Assembly: GCF_001039355.2 (NCBI RefSeq) | Contig: NW_019775646.1 | Location: 1 to 64,000, forward strand | DNA length: 64,000 bases | Reading direction: 5' to 3' | Origin: Lingula anatina | Taxonomy: Eukaryota; Brachiopoda; Lingulata; Lingulida; Lingulidae | In this document: piece by piece, positions 37,786 through 51,078 of the stretch | Numbering within the stretch: the stretch's first letter is position 1 | How the letters are laid out: every line of letters begins with the position of its first letter | Position numbers and translations under genes: made by a program | The notes under the pieces: generated by a model | Database searches by the model: none | Told to the model about the DNA's origin: nothing | The model's input: the letters and a program-made list of their open reading frames with translations, nothing else

Positions 37786-40428
37786 CTGAAACAAAGATAT
37801 GTTGATCTTTGGGTTTGTAAAATTTTTGGGTTTGTAAAGAGGCTAGGATAAATTTCAAAGAGAAGCTGCATTCATTCAACACAACATTTGAGATATGAGC
37901 ATTCTGAAAAGCTCATTAAATTTGGAACAAGACAATACACTTACCGAAATATGGTGTATTTTTCTTAATAACACATTTTCTGGAATGTTATGTGAGATTT
38001 ATGCAACCCCATTGTTTTAACTACATGTATTTTTTTCTGAAGTCTCCTATTTCCTCCCAAGAGTTGACAAACCACGTTCCAATTTTTTCCTTATTTATTT
38101 TTCTTAACTGCCAAATATCGCAACATTTTTTTTCATTGAAATAAAAAGCAAACCTTTTCAATTACAAAGAATAAACTGATGCAGCGTGTCAGCGCTAATA
38201 TTTTAACTTGTTAGCAGTAAACACTCTGACATCCTCTCTTTATAGCTAATCTTGGATTGTATGCTCATGGAGACAGTCATTTGATCCTCTATGAAGTGAT
38301 ACTGAAGGCAAGATTCGCAGAACACCTTTGCTTGAAGACTATTATGTGCAGCTTTATCACACTTGATACTTGGGTCAGAATGACAAGATAAATATTAAGT
38401 ATACTGGTTGTTTTTCTGTCAGAACAAAGTAAAAATTGTATGCCAACTAAAACAGAATGAGGATAATTAAAGACAACCGTAAGCCACTGAACGTAAAATC
38501 AAGCGAGATTTCGGGGGATTTGGAGCAGAATGGGGTGAGACACAGTGACAATCTAGTGCCGCAACGTATAAAAGCTGCCAGAATGTATCCACGGAAATGT
38601 TTCTGGTTTCTCTTGCCAATGGGTAATGTCGCATTACAGTCCCAGTCCACTGCAGAGCAGTACACCATGTTACTTGTCATTTTTGAATTGCTATCTCAGA
38701 TATAGTTAATATAACCTTGTCCAGATTGTAAGAAACACAGTTATGGAACCAGCAGTAAACGATCTAGATGACCCTTGTTCCCAATATGGCCGCCAAAAAT
38801 CTACGCAACAAACTAATATGGCCAGTTTGGTTTGTTTATTTTCGTAATTAATACAAGAGTGAAACTTGCCCATACTACTTAAAATGTATATTGTTGTATA
38901 TCTGGAAATAAAATTATCACCCACTGACTCACAGTGTCCTTCTTTTATGTTATTATGTATTTGAAGAGAAAACAAATAGTAACATTCAGCGGACAGCAGT
39001 AAATGACATGTCATTTCAAAGTAATAGCCAAGTCAAACACCTTAACACGTATAAGGCTACAGGACTCAGATTTGAATTTTGCGGAATTCTGCAAGATTTC
39101 GTCACTTCCGTGACTGTAACTGTCTGCAACAATGTCACAACGTGACTGTAACTGTCAACATGGTTTTCTGTTCGTTTTTGCGCGTGGTCACCAAAGTTTC
39201 AGGGGAAATGTCATGTCAATTTAAAGTAATAGCCAAGTCAAACATCTAAATGGAATAAAAAAAAATAAATAAATAAATAAAAAACAACAGCACAAAAAAT
39301 CCAATAATGATGGTTAAAGATTTACGCGTCATGATTTTGCCCAGTGTTGGATTGACTGCTGTTTTGTGATGTCAAATTATCAAAGCACCAGAAATTGTTT
39401 ACACATCTTAATGGATGGAAAATTTTGACAATATAAGTTCACAAATAAATAATGAAGACTTAGTAATTGATTCCCTCAGAAGTGGTGATATGATGAAAAT
39501 ATACCCCCGGCGGCCATTTTAAAAAAGACTTGGAGTTCTTTTAAGAACTAAGAAAGGCAATTTCTTTATTTTTTTATGTCATTAATTAGAGTAATTTGTC
39601 AATATCTTTCTGCTGAGAAAATGAACAAATTAGGCTTAACACTGCGCTTAGCAATTATATGACTCGGTAATTTACCATCTTCTCTACTTGACTCTCAGAT
39701 GTGATAAAGTCAGCTGAGTCGCGACACGAAACAGTCATCAAGCAAAGACATTCTATGGATCTGTACAAAATGAAACTGCCTTTTAGTATAATTGTAACCT
39801 GTATGTATTGGGTTATAAAATTCTGTTACACGAAAACCAAGAGAAATGAAGAAATTGGTATTGAAAATAACTATTTATTCTGATCACCTGATTAAAAAAA
39901 AAAACAGTAACCCTGCGAACATTCAAAACAACATGGAACATTCTACACGTTTGTCAAATATATTAAAACCATTGACTTACCCAGAAAAAGTCTCATGGTT
40001 GGTTGAGGTAATCTTAGATCAAATGCAGCAGTTCACCATTTATAAATAATAACCAGCAGGTCAATGTGAAAAATTAGTTTGACTAATTAGTCCGACGCTC
40101 CTTTTTTATCAGAAATGTCACTAAAAAGTAGAGGTTTTGCCTTGGGACTTTGTTTTCGCAGCTAGGTGTGGCTCAGCTGAGACGTGCATGGTCAGTGTCG
40201 ACGGTTGATTAAATACTTCTCAAGACAGTTGAATGTCCACGACAAGTATTTAGCACAAATTGACCAAATTAGTCAGACATTACGTAAGAATTTGGCGGGA
40301 GGTGACCAGCGCACGTGGACGAGTTTATTCTGTATAACATCTCTAGAGCGTGATATAGGGTCACTTTATTCGGTTTTAGGGGTGTTTTAGGAAGAAATGA
40401 CTGCATTTTTTCTCGGTATGTATGTCAA

Positions 40429-40531
40429 ATAATACACTGTCACCCTCTCGCGATATATGCCATGAACACCTCTCGCTGACGTTCGAGGTATTATGGCATA
40501 GGCCTATATCGCTCGGGTGACAGTGTATTAT
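40429..40531. mobile_element. Fold-back element between the tandem units
   Basis: AATAATACACTGTCACCC on the left is mirrored by GGGTGACAGTGTATTAT on the right, with a further inverted CGATATA/TATATCG and ATGCCAT/ATGGCAT inside. It is a hairpin-forming element of about 100 bases, located in the spacer just before tandem unit 2. Confidence 0.7.
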
Positions 40532-41588
40532 CTCACACTTGTTAGAGGTAAACACTCTGACTTCCTCTCTTTATAGCTAATCTTGGATTGTATGCTCATG
40601 GAGACAGTCATTTGATCCTCTATGAAGTGATATCGATACTGAAGGCAACATTCGCAGAACACCTTTGCTTGAAGACTATGTGCAGCTTTATCACACTTGA
40701 TACTTGGGTCAGAATGACAAGATAAATATTAAGTATACTGGTTGTTTTTCTGTCAAAACAAAGTAGAAATTGTATGCCAGCAAAAACAGAATGAGGATAA
40801 TTAAAGACAACCGTAAGCCACTGAACGTAAAATCAAGCGAGATTTCGGGGGATTTGGAGCAGAATGGGGTGAGACACAGTGACAATCTAGTGCCGCAACG
40901 TATAAAAGCTGCCAGAATGTATCCACGGAAATGTTTCTGGTTTCTCTTGCCAATGGGTAATGTCGCATTACAGTCCCAGTCCACTGCAGAGCAGTACACC
41001 GTGTTACTTGTCATTTTTGAATTGCTATCTCAGATATAATTAATATAACCTTGTCCAGATTGTAAGAAACACAGTTATGGAACCAGCAGTAAACGATCTA
41101 GATGACCCTTGTTCCCAATATGGCCGCCAAAAATCTACGCAACAAACTAATATGGCCAGTTTGGTTTGTTTATTTTCGTAATTAATACAAGAGTGAAACT
41201 TGCCCATACTACTTAAAATATATATTGTTGTATATCTGGATATAAAATTATCACCCACTGACTCACAGTGTCCTTCTTATATGTTATTTTGTATTTGAAG
41301 AGAAAACAAATAGTAACATTCAGCGGACAGCAGTAAATGACATGTCATTTCAAAGTAATAGCCAAGTCAAACACCCTAACACGTATAAGGCTACAGGACT
41401 CAGATTTGAATTTTGCGGAATTCTGCAAGATTTCGTCACTTCCGTGACTGTAACTGTCTGCAACAATGTCACAACGTGACTGTAACTGTCAACATGGTTT
41501 TCTGTTCGTTTTTGCGCGTGGTCACCAAAGTTTCAGGGGAAATGTCATGTCAATTTAAAGTAATAGCCAAGTCAAACATCTAAATGGA

Positions 41589-41636
<48 letters not shown>
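41589..41636. repeat. Long poly-A tract
   Basis: About 48 consecutive A residues. The matching position in unit 1 (39256-39283) is a short interrupted AAAT run, so the tract has expanded. Confidence 0.95.
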
Positions 41637-41637
<1 letters not shown>

Positions 41638-43749
41638 GGCACAAAAAAATCCAATAATGATGGTTAAAGATTTACGCGTCATGATTTTGCCCAGTGTTGG
41701 ATTGACTGCTGTTTTGTGATGTCAAATTATCAAAGCACCAGAAATTGTTTTGACAATATAAGTTCACAAATAAATAATGAAGACTAAGTAATTGATTCCC
41801 TCAGAAGTGGTGATATGATGAAAATATACCCCCGGCGGCCATTTTAAAAAAGACTTGGAGTTCTTTTAAGAACTAAGAGAGGCAATTTCTTTATTTTTTT
41901 ATGTCATTAATTAGAGTAATTTGTCAATATCTTTCTGCTGAGAAAATGAACAAATTAGGCTTAACACTGCGCTTAGCAATTATATGACTCGGTAATTTAC
42001 TATCTTCTCTACTTTACTCTCAGATGTGATAAAGTCAGCTGAGTCGCGACACGAAACAGTCATCAAGCAAAGACATTATATGGATCTGTACAAAATGAAA
42101 CTGCCTTTTAGTATAATTGTAACCTGTATGTATTGGGTTATAAAATTCTGTTACGCGAAAACCAAGAGAAATGAAGAAATTGGTATTGAAAATAACTATT
42201 TATTCTGATCGCCTGATTAAAAAAAAAAAAAACAGTAACCCTGCGAACACCCAAAACAACATGGAACATTCTACACGTTTGTCAAATATATTAAAACCAT
42301 TGACTTACCCAGAAAAAGTCTCATGGTTGGTTGAGGTAATCTTAGATCAAATGCAGCAGTTCACCATTTATAAATAATAACCAGCAGGTCAATGTTACAC
42401 GAGCATTCTGTTTTGGCATTCCGTGTCAGATTTGCTCTCCCTCGTCCTTTTATACTTGATTAGGTGTTGAGGGGCGTTTCCTTGCTGATACTTAAACATG
42501 TAGATGAATGTAATGTGTAGCACGTCACCTCGTCACTTATCACATCACCCTGAAGGGACAGAATGACGACAATGTAGAACCCACGACTCCACTACTGGGA
42601 GTAATTGTTCATCTCGGAAAATACTTACAAAATACTTTCCTGTTATGTGAGTTTTAGCAATAGCCAGAATAATGGTGAAACTAGTATATTCTTAGTATTA
42701 GCACTATTAGCACTTCAAAATTGGTGGCTTTCGTGGTTGGTTTTTATTTATCATTTATAGTTTATCTCTGTTGCTTTTATAGGTTTGTTTATTGGACAAA
42801 TTGGTGGGTCTTGGGTGGGATTAGTATTTCCTTATAATACATCTCCCTTGTTTTTCGTCAAATGTTTTTGACAAATGTTTTGTTTGTTTAGACATTACCC
42901 ACTAAAAAGGTTTTAATTAGAACTTAGACTTATGTCTGAGTTTTGACAGTTGTCTACTGTTTTTAGCATTTATATTACTTGAAACGGCAATTTTTGGACA
43001 GATATTACTAGAAAGAAGCCAATACTTAAATGCAGGTTAACGTCAAATGATTAAAGTTGGCGAACTTGCTGCGCGTTAACACACCTACAAGCACAATACA
43101 TACCATACTACAGTATAATGCTAACCTATGAATTATTATATTTTTATTTTTATTTACTTTTTTTTCGATTTTAAACGCACTCGTGTTCACATAGTTTTGA
43201 GTCCCTTCAGTGTTTTCCTTTTCACCTAACCAAATGATAACCCGTATACATGAGATGCCCTTTTGTGCGTCGCATCTGTGTCTACACTACACTTATAGGT
43301 GACATCAGGTTGTAAACCGCAGCATTTATCTGTCGGAAAGCCGTTTGTAAACTTCCCCTGAAGAAAAAGACGTGGGTAAATTCCCGGAGCACGTTAACCC
43401 CTTTTAGTGAAAAGCATTTACGAGACGAAGCAAAATTTACAGCTACTGATCTCTTTAGCGGAAGTATTTAGCTTATTGCTGACTGAATAAAGTCTCTCTG
43501 GGAGGTTGACTTTTTTAATTGGATGGTTAGTTTTCATGAAAACTTTCTTTCCTGTGGTGATCTTCCCGTTAGAAATACTTGCTCTCCCCATCAAGGAAGC
43601 CAGTACTGTATAACGACTGCCAACATATGCCCATGGCAATCAATACAGTAACACGAGGGCCAATGCGGTCTAATGACATCCAGAACAGACCCATAACAAT
43701 CAAGGGAGTTTCATGACAGATAGTGCTGCCCCATGACAACACTGATAAT

Positions 43750-43930
43750 AAAATTGGAGTCATTTGACTCTCTAGTTAGCACCCCTTGACCCTCATGGAG
43801 TAATTTTGACTCCTATATAAGGGTCAAATTACCCCACTACCAGAGCTTTAGACTCTCTTATCAGAGTCAATCACCCCCTGGCTCTCATGGAGTCAATCTG
43901 ACTCTAAAACCAGAATCAAATTACCGGGGG
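43750..43930. repeat. Cluster of short palindromic GAGTCA/TGACTC repeats
   Basis: Degenerate units of roughly 45-50 bases each hold an inverted pair such as GGAGTCATTTGACTC, GGAGTAATTTTGACTCC, GACTCTCTTATCAGAGTC and GGAGTCAATCTGACTC. They are separated by CACCCC or ACCCC and two copies of GTCAAATTACC. The same cluster is preserved at about 49180-49350 in the second block. Confidence 0.65.
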
Positions 43931-44337
43931 GCAGTGTCTGGCTGACCCCTTTCACCGACTCTTTTCGCTCGCTGGACAGTAAGCTTCGTTTCATTGCTTG
44001 TGATGGCATTGAGCAGACGGCGTGGAGAGAACAGTTTTCATCTTGCTTTGTCAGTATAAACATTACTTTATTGGCCATAGTTGGTTTTATGCAAGAACAA
44101 GTGGTTGTCTGTGTGTTTCTGCATGCAGAACTGGTGCACTTATTACTGGCCTGGGCTTTCAGTTGCCACAGCCTTTATGTGATATGTTGGTACAATGCCA
44201 TTATAGCTGTCCTTGTCCTTAACATCCATGGAGGTCCTTAAAAGCCATGTAGGTCAGTGACAAGTATTTTCTTCGAGGGGCAACTGAGTCTTTTTCGTTG
44301 GATTCCCGCTACTCTGAAAACTTGACCAATATTTTCG

Positions 44338-44338
44338 N
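44338..44338. other. Single-N assembly junction 1
   Basis: The ambiguous base sits exactly where sequence equivalent to 49755 stops and sequence equivalent to 36640 starts. It looks like a collapsed gap between two versions of one locus. Confidence 0.8.
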
Positions 44339-47300
44339 AGTCAGTTCTTGCAATTCTTGATCAATCGGGAATTCGTGGCAAAAAATTTGAGCTGTTCCAA
44401 ATTTTGGCCACGAACTCCCGATTCCAAAAAAATGGTAGTGAATTCTTGACAATATTCGTGCGTTTCCAGCCGAATCCCACGAATATTCGCAACACTATCG
44501 CACCTGCATCGTAACTGAATCGTAGAGCGTGTCGAATAAAGCCAGAAAATTTGTAAAATCTCACGAATCCTGAAATTTGTCAATTCCTGGCGATTCATGG
44601 GATTCGTGGTCTGTGTGAAATAGGGGCATTACGGATAACTTGGTGACCTCTTTGAGTAGAATACAGAAAAGTTGGTGATTATGCGAGTACGTTGGAAACA
44701 GGAGACACGGGGTACGGCACAGAAATGTTCACAAAATCAGCCAGAGAAATATCTTAGAATATCAAGAGAGATTACAAAACAATATAGTTCAGGCGAGTTA
44801 AGGACCTCATTAACTCCACAATGTTTTGAGACGTATGGCAAAAGTTTTTTTTTAAATCATGAAGGATTTTAATTAATGTTAACTTCAAATTTCAACATAT
44901 GTTTGCATTACCGTATCAGTTAGACATGCAGGTAAACTGCACAATTTGACTAGATCTTTTTTTCTTTGATAGACTAAACGTACTGTCATTGTGAGACAAA
45001 ATTTACCACAAATTTCCGCCAAGGCTTTGTAACAGTATGATAGTATACCGGATTGCTATTGTTCTGCGCGACGACTATTGATATTCATATCTTTGTTACA
45101 TTTTCCGAAAAAAGGAAATGATTTTGCCATTTGTAAGTAAGAAAATCTGAGAAGCATTTGGAATTGAAAGATGTCACACCTTTTCTTTTCCTAGCAATAA
45201 AGTGTAGAACTTGTGCCATGTCACCGTGCATATAAATCTCCACCATTACGGCAATGAATGGCATCTTTTGTACGTTATGTCTCGGTTGAGATAATGAAAC
45301 ACCATTCTCTATTCCAAAAATAACCAATACGAAAACATACCTTCCAGCCTCTGAAAAATTCTTCCGGTGCAGGGATTTTCAAGATCTGTTCTCGATAATC
45401 TCTTGCCGTACCGCACCCAAGTTTTGGGCAGCGTCGTAGTGTCCACAAGACTCGGTGTGTGCAGAAGGAACAACATTGCGATGAACCTGTTGGGTATACA
45501 TTCTGAAACAAAGATATGTTGATCTTTGGGTTTGCAAAATTTAAAGAGGCTAAGAGAAATTTCAAGGAGAAGCTGCTAACATTCAACACAACATTTGAGA
45601 TATGCGTATTCTAAAAAGCTCATAAATTTGGAACATGACCACACACCTTCCGAAATAAGGTGTATATTTCTTAATAACATTTTCTGGAAAGTTCCAGATT
45701 TTACCAAGTAAATTATGTGAGATTTATGCAACCCCATTTTTGAACAACATGTAGTTTTTTTCTGAAGTCTCCTATTTCCCTCCAAGAGTTGACAAACGAC
45801 ATTCCAATTTTTTCTTATTTTTTTTCTTATCTGCCAAATATCGCAACATTTTTTTTCATTGAAATAAAAAGCAAACCTTTTCAATTACAAAGAATAAACT
45901 GATGCAGCGTGTCAGCGCTAATATTTTAACTTGTTAGCAGTAAACACTCTGACATCCTCTCTTTATAGCTAATCTTGGATTGTATGCTCAGGGAGACAGT
46001 CATTTGATCCTCTATGAAGTGATACTGAAGGCAACATTCGCAGAACAACTTTGCTTGAAGACTATTATGTGCAGCTTTATCACACTTGATACTCGGGTCA
46101 GAATGACAAGATAAATATTAAGTATACTGGTTGTTTTTCTGTCAAAACAAAGTAGTAATTGTATGCAGAAAATCCAACAAAAACAGAATGAGGATAATTA
46201 AAAACAACCGTAAGCCACTGAACGTAAAATCAAGCGAGATTTCGGGGGATTTGGAGCAGAATGGGGCGAGACACGGTGACAATCTAGTGCCGCAACGTAT
46301 AAAAGCTGCCAGAATGTATCCACGGAAATGTTTCTGGTCTCTCTTGCTAATGGGTAATGTTGCATTACAGTCCCAGTCCACTGCAGAGCAGTACACCATG
46401 TTACTTGACACTTTTGAATTGCTATCTCAGATATAATTAATATAACCTTGTCCAGATTGTAAGAAACACAGTTATGGAACCAGCAGTAAACGATCTAGAT
46501 GACCCTTGTTCCCAATATGGCCGCCAAAAATCTACGCAACAAACTAATATGGCCAGTTTGGTTTGTTTATTTTCGTAATTAATACAAGAGTGAAACTTGC
46601 CCATACTACTTAAAATATATATTGTTGCATATCTGGAAATAAAATTATCACCCACTGACTCACAGTGTCCTTCTTATATGTTATTATTTGAAGAGAAAAC
46701 AAATAGAAACATTCAGCGGACAGCAGTAAATGGCATGTCATTTCAAAGTAATAGCCAAGACAAACACCTCAACACGTATACGGCTACAGTACTGAGATTT
46801 GAATTTTGCGGAATTCTGCAAGATTTCGTCACTTCCGTGACTGTAACTGTCTGCAACAATGTCACAACGTGACTGTAACTGTCAACATGGTTTTCTGTTC
46901 GTTTTTGCGCGTGGTCACCAAAGTTTCAAGGGAAATGTCATGTCAATTTAAAGTAATAGCCAAGTCAAACATCTAAATGGAATAAAAAAAATAATAAAAT
47001 AAAAAACAACAGCACAAAAAATCCAATAATGATGGTTATTATAAAGATTTACGCGTCATGATTTTGCCCAGTGTTGGATTAACTGCTGTTTTGTGATGTC
47101 AAATTATCAAAGCACCAGAAATTGTTTACACATCTTAATGGATGGAAAATTTTGACAATATTGGTTCACAAATAAATAATGAAGACTAAGTTATAGATTC
47201 CCTCAGAAGTGGTGATATGATGAAAATACACCCCCGGCGGCCATTTTAAAAAAGACTTGGAGTTCTTTTAAGAACTAAGAAAGGCAGTTTCTTTATGTTT

Positions 47301-49755
47301 TTATGTCATTAATTAGAGTAATTTGTCAATATCTTTCTGCTGAGAAAATGAACAAATTAGGCTAAACACTGTGCATAGCAATTATATGACTCGGTAATTT
47401 TACCATCTTCTCTGCTTGACTCAGATGTGATAAAGTCAGCTGAGTCGCGACACGAAACAGTCAGCAAGCAAAGATATTTCACGGATCTGTACAACATGAA
47501 ACTGCCTTTTAGTATAATTGTAACCTTATGTATTGGGTTATAAAATTCTGTCATACGAAAACCAAGAGAAATGTTGAAATTGGCATTGAAAATAACTATT
47601 TATTCGACCACTTGATTTAAAAAAAAAAAAACAAACAAAAAACAAAAACAGTAATTCTGCGAACACCCAGAACAACATGGAACATTCTACACGCTTGTCA
47701 AACATATTTAAACCATTAACTTACCCAGAAAAAGTCTCATGGTTGGTTGAGGTAATCTTTGATCAAATGCAGCAGTTCACCATTTATAAATAATAACCAG
47801 CAGGTCAATGTTACACGAACATTCTGTTTTGGCATTCCGTGTCAGATTTGCTCTCCCTTATAAGAGAAAACGTCCTTTTATACTTGATTAGGTGTTGAGG
47901 GGCGTTTCCTTGCTGATACTTAAACATGTAGATGAATGTAATGTGTAGCACGTCAACTCGTCACTTATCACATCACCCTGAAGGGACAGAATGACGACAA
48001 TGTAGAACCCACAACTCCACTACTGGGAGTAATTGTTCATCTCGGAAAATACTTACAAAAATACTTTCCTGTTATGTGAGTTTTAACAATTGCTAGAATA
48101 ATGGTGAAACTAGTATATTCTTAGTATTCGCACTATTAGCACTTAAAAATTGGTGGATTTCGTGGCTGGTTTTTAATTATTATTTATAGTTTATCTCTGT
48201 TGTTTGTTAGGTTTGTTTATTGGACATATTGGCGGGTCTTGCGTGGGATTAGTATTTCCTTATAATATATGTCCCTTTTTTTGTCAACATATTTTTGACA
48301 AATGTTTTGTTTGTTTAGACATTACCCAATAAAACGTTTTAATTAGAACTGAAACTCATGTCTGAGTTTTGACAGTTGTCTACTGTTTTGAGCATTTGTA
48401 TTACTTGAAACGGCAATTTTTGGACAGATATTACCAGAAAGAAGCCAATACTTAAATGCAGGTTAACGTCACTAGATAAAAGTTGGCGAACTTGCTGCGC
48501 GTAAACACACCTACAAGCACAATACATACCATACTACAGTATAATGCTAACCTATGAATTATTATATTTTTTATTTTTATTTACTTTTTTCGATTTTAAA
48601 CGCACTCGTGTTCACATAGTTTTGAGTCCCTTCAGTGTTTTCCTTTTCACCTAACCAAATGATAACCCGTATACATGAGATGCCCTTTTGTGCGTCGCAT
48701 CTGTGTCTACACTACACTCATAGGTGACATCAGGTTGTAAACCGCAGCATTTATCTGTCGGAAAGCCGTTTTTAAACTTCCCCTGAAGAAAAAGACGTGG
48801 GTAAATTCCCGGAGCACGTTAACCCCTTTTAGTGAAAAGCATTTACGAGACGAAGCAAAATTTACAGCTACTGATCTCTTTAGCGGAAGTATTTAGCTTA
48901 TTGCTGACTGAATAAAGTCTCTCTAGGAGGTTGACTTTTTTTAATTGGATGGTTAGTTTTCATGAAAACTTTCTTTCCTGTGGTGATCTTCCCGTTAGAA
49001 ATACTTGCTCTCCCCATCAAGGAAGCCAGTACTGTATAACGACTGCCAACATTTGCCCATGGCAATCAATACAGTAACATGAGGGCCAATGCGGTCTAAT
49101 GACATCCAGAACAGACCCATAACAATCAAGGGAGTTTCATGACAGATAGTGCTGCCCCATGACAACACTGATAATAAAACTGGAGTCATTTGACTCTCTA
49201 GTTAGCACCCCTTGACCCTCATGGAGTAATTTTGACTCCTATATAAGGGTCAAATTACCCCACTACCAGAGCTTTAGACTCTCATATCAGAGTCAATCAC
49301 CCCCTGGCTCTCATGGAGTCAATCTGACTCTAAAACCAGAATCAAATTACCGGGGGCCAGTGTCTGGCTGACCCCTTTCACCGACTCTTTTCGCTCGCTG
49401 GACAGTAAGCTTCGTTTCATTGCTTGTGATGGCATTGAGCAGACGGCGTGGAGAGAAGAGTTTTCATCTTGCTTTGTCAGTATAAACATTACTTTATTGG
49501 CCATAGTTGGTTTTATGCAAGAACAAGTGGTTGTCTGTGTGTTTCTGCATGCAGAACTGGTGGACTTATTACTGGCCTGGGCTTTCAGTTGCCACAGCCT
49601 TTATGTGATATGTTGGTACAATGCCATTATAGCTGTCCTTGTCCTTAACATCCATGGAGGTCCTAAAAAGCCATGTAGGTCAGTGACAAGTATTTTCTTC
49701 GAGGGGCAACTGAGTCTTTTTCGTTGGATTCCCGCTACTCTGAAAACTTGACCAA
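44339..49755. repeat. Duplicated block, second copy (lacks the tandem duplication)
   Basis: This copy corresponds to 36640-40073 joined directly to 42390-44335. It includes the damaged cytokine-like copy at 45.0-45.5 kb, the region equivalent to the tandem unit (about 45930-47800) and the palindromic repeat cluster (about 49180-49350). No other gene is supported inside it. Confidence 0.85.
45003..45502 (-). pseudogene. Damaged copy of cytokine-like gene 2
   Basis: The loop exon is intact at 45502-45341 with its AG acceptor and GTATGT donor (substitutions include S to P and S to G near its start). The final exon is broken twice. Its acceptor CAG is now CAT at 45277, and one A is missing from the run at about 45113-45116 relative to 37398-37401. 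That missing base shifts the frame and ends translation at 45085, before the last helix. The original stop position is near 45003. It may be a pseudogene or a null allele of gene 2, since the block looks like an alternative haplotype. Confidence 0.65.
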
Positions 49756-50451
49756 TATTTTTGTTCGTAGAGAAAGGATTTATTGGCACTGATAGCTTGT
49801 AAGTCAGCGTGATGCCATCTGGAATCTTTGCTTACGTCTGCCTGTGATCTGATAGAAAGAGTTAATTTGCTGCCCCCCCCCCCCCCCGTTGTCATTTTGG
49901 TACTTTTATTGGGGCAATGTATCACAATCTGTTTGTTTCGTGCCCTTTTACCATCAACTGTCTGTTTCTTACAGTCATGCGTGTACCAGTAATTGTTCAC
50001 TAAATAATTTGAGTTTTCACGATTTGAGATACTTATCTTCTATAACAGTAAAAACTTGATCATTCTGACCCCCAAAAACACTGTCGTTACGTCATCAGCT
50101 CGAGTTAACACATTCACCCTGATGTAAACGTGTTAGATGTGACGGTATTATCTCATTGCAATATCTTTCATCTAAGCGGAAAATTAATGAATTAATTAAC
50201 CCTAACATGTCGAACCCTCTTAAAACAATCCAAGCTGCAAGTTTTGAAATCTCCAAGATAGCATGCTTTAATAGTCTTTATTGCTTCCTGTCGGCCCTTA
50301 AAAGGTATGGAAGACCACAGTGGGGGCAAATAGCACGTCGCACGTACATAACCCGAGTTAGAACTAACTGCAGTGTTTGCTGCTACTATACATGTCATGG
50401 AGATTTCAAACTAATATCATGCCCCACTTTGGTCACAAAAGTGCGGGGATA

Positions 50452-50477
50452 ACAACAACAACAACAACAACAACAAC

Positions 50478-50516
<39 letters not shown>
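50452..50516. repeat. (AAC)n(AAT)n microsatellite
   Basis: About eight AAC units run directly into about twelve AAT units. Confidence 0.95.
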
Positions 50517-50517
<1 letters not shown>

Positions 50518-50989
50518 GTGATTAGGGTGATGATTGACCAAGTATGGTGAGTTTTGCGATTTTTAAACAATATCTATTGGACTTAGATATGCCATGCTTA
50601 CAGCGTTTTTAAAAATGCTTTACCTGCATATTAAACATCAAAACTCTACATCAGAAACGAATGCGTCTAACTCATAATGGACCTTGAAGATGTGTTAGGA
50701 TACAGTTTTGTGAATAAATCGAAAAGGTGAAATAGCCATTAGTATTGGAGGAATCCATTTTAATTCAATTTTTGGCACTTTTTAAATGTTCCAATTTGTA
50801 GCATATCATGGCAAAAACCAAAAGAGCACCCCTAAACGTTTTTTTATGAATGGGATTTGCTCTCATGCTCTCAAAAAGTGACTTGCCTAATAACATATGT
50901 TCCTCACGCGTACTGCAATAATCTCCCATTGGCGGTGTACATGCAATTCAACAAGGGTTACTTTTCTGCTCTTTTCTTCCGAAGAGAAT

Positions 50990-51078
50990 GGCGGAGTTGG
51001 TTCAGTAAGTGGGGTTGATTATTCTGTGCACCGCGCACCATATTTCATCCCACAAGTGTTCAATAGGGTTAGTATCAA
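50990..51078 (-). pseudogene. Remnant of a Tc1/mariner-type transposase C-terminus
   Basis: The minus strand reads TNPIEHLWDEIWCAVHR before a stop. NPIE-LWD is the conserved block just after the last catalytic residue of Tc1-family transposases. Only this fragment survives, and the frame is broken on both sides. Confidence 0.6.

Larger units (their letters stand above)
38205..42395. repeat. Tandem duplication of about 1.85 kb with a 0.46 kb spacer
   Basis: Unit 1 is 38205-40073 and unit 2 is 40537-42395. Both begin near AAACACTCTGAC and end at ACCAGCAGGTCAATG. They differ by scattered substitutions and by an A tract of about 48 bases in unit 2 (41589-41635). The spacer holds a fold-back element at 40429-40531. 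I see no supported gene in either unit. Confidence 0.85.
36640..44337. repeat. Duplicated block, first copy (contains an internal tandem duplication)
   Basis: 36640-40073 is repeated at 44339-47800 with a few percent divergence, and about 42390-44335 is repeated at 47800-49750. Within this copy 38205-40073 is itself repeated at 40537-42395, an offset of about 2.33 kb that is absent from the second copy. The block ends at the single N at 44338. Confidence 0.85.

Noticed and set aside
37945-37979. 35-nt exon with acceptor and GTAAGT donor upstream of cytokine-like gene 2
   Set aside because: The phase fits, but it is too short for a helix A and the damaged copy differs in both length and donor, so it was not added to the gene model.
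38457-38705. Plus-strand open frame present in three block copies (MRIIKDNRKPLNVKSS...) and its minus-strand partner frame
   Set aside because: Differences among the copies change amino acids in both frames about as often as expected without selection, there are no good splice sites, and no domain is recognised.
39660-39800. Minus-strand signal-peptide-like stretch in the tandem unit
   Set aside because: A 4-base difference in another copy breaks the frame and the donor phase does not match the family.
45576-45884. 102-codon minus-strand open frame upstream of the damaged gene 2 copy, with a helix-like stretch
   Set aside because: The equivalent region at 37.9-38.2 kb has a two-base length difference and stops in this frame, so coding is not conserved.
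50156-50452. 98-codon plus-strand open frame
   Set aside because: It has no domain, no splice context and ends at a microsatellite; probably chance.
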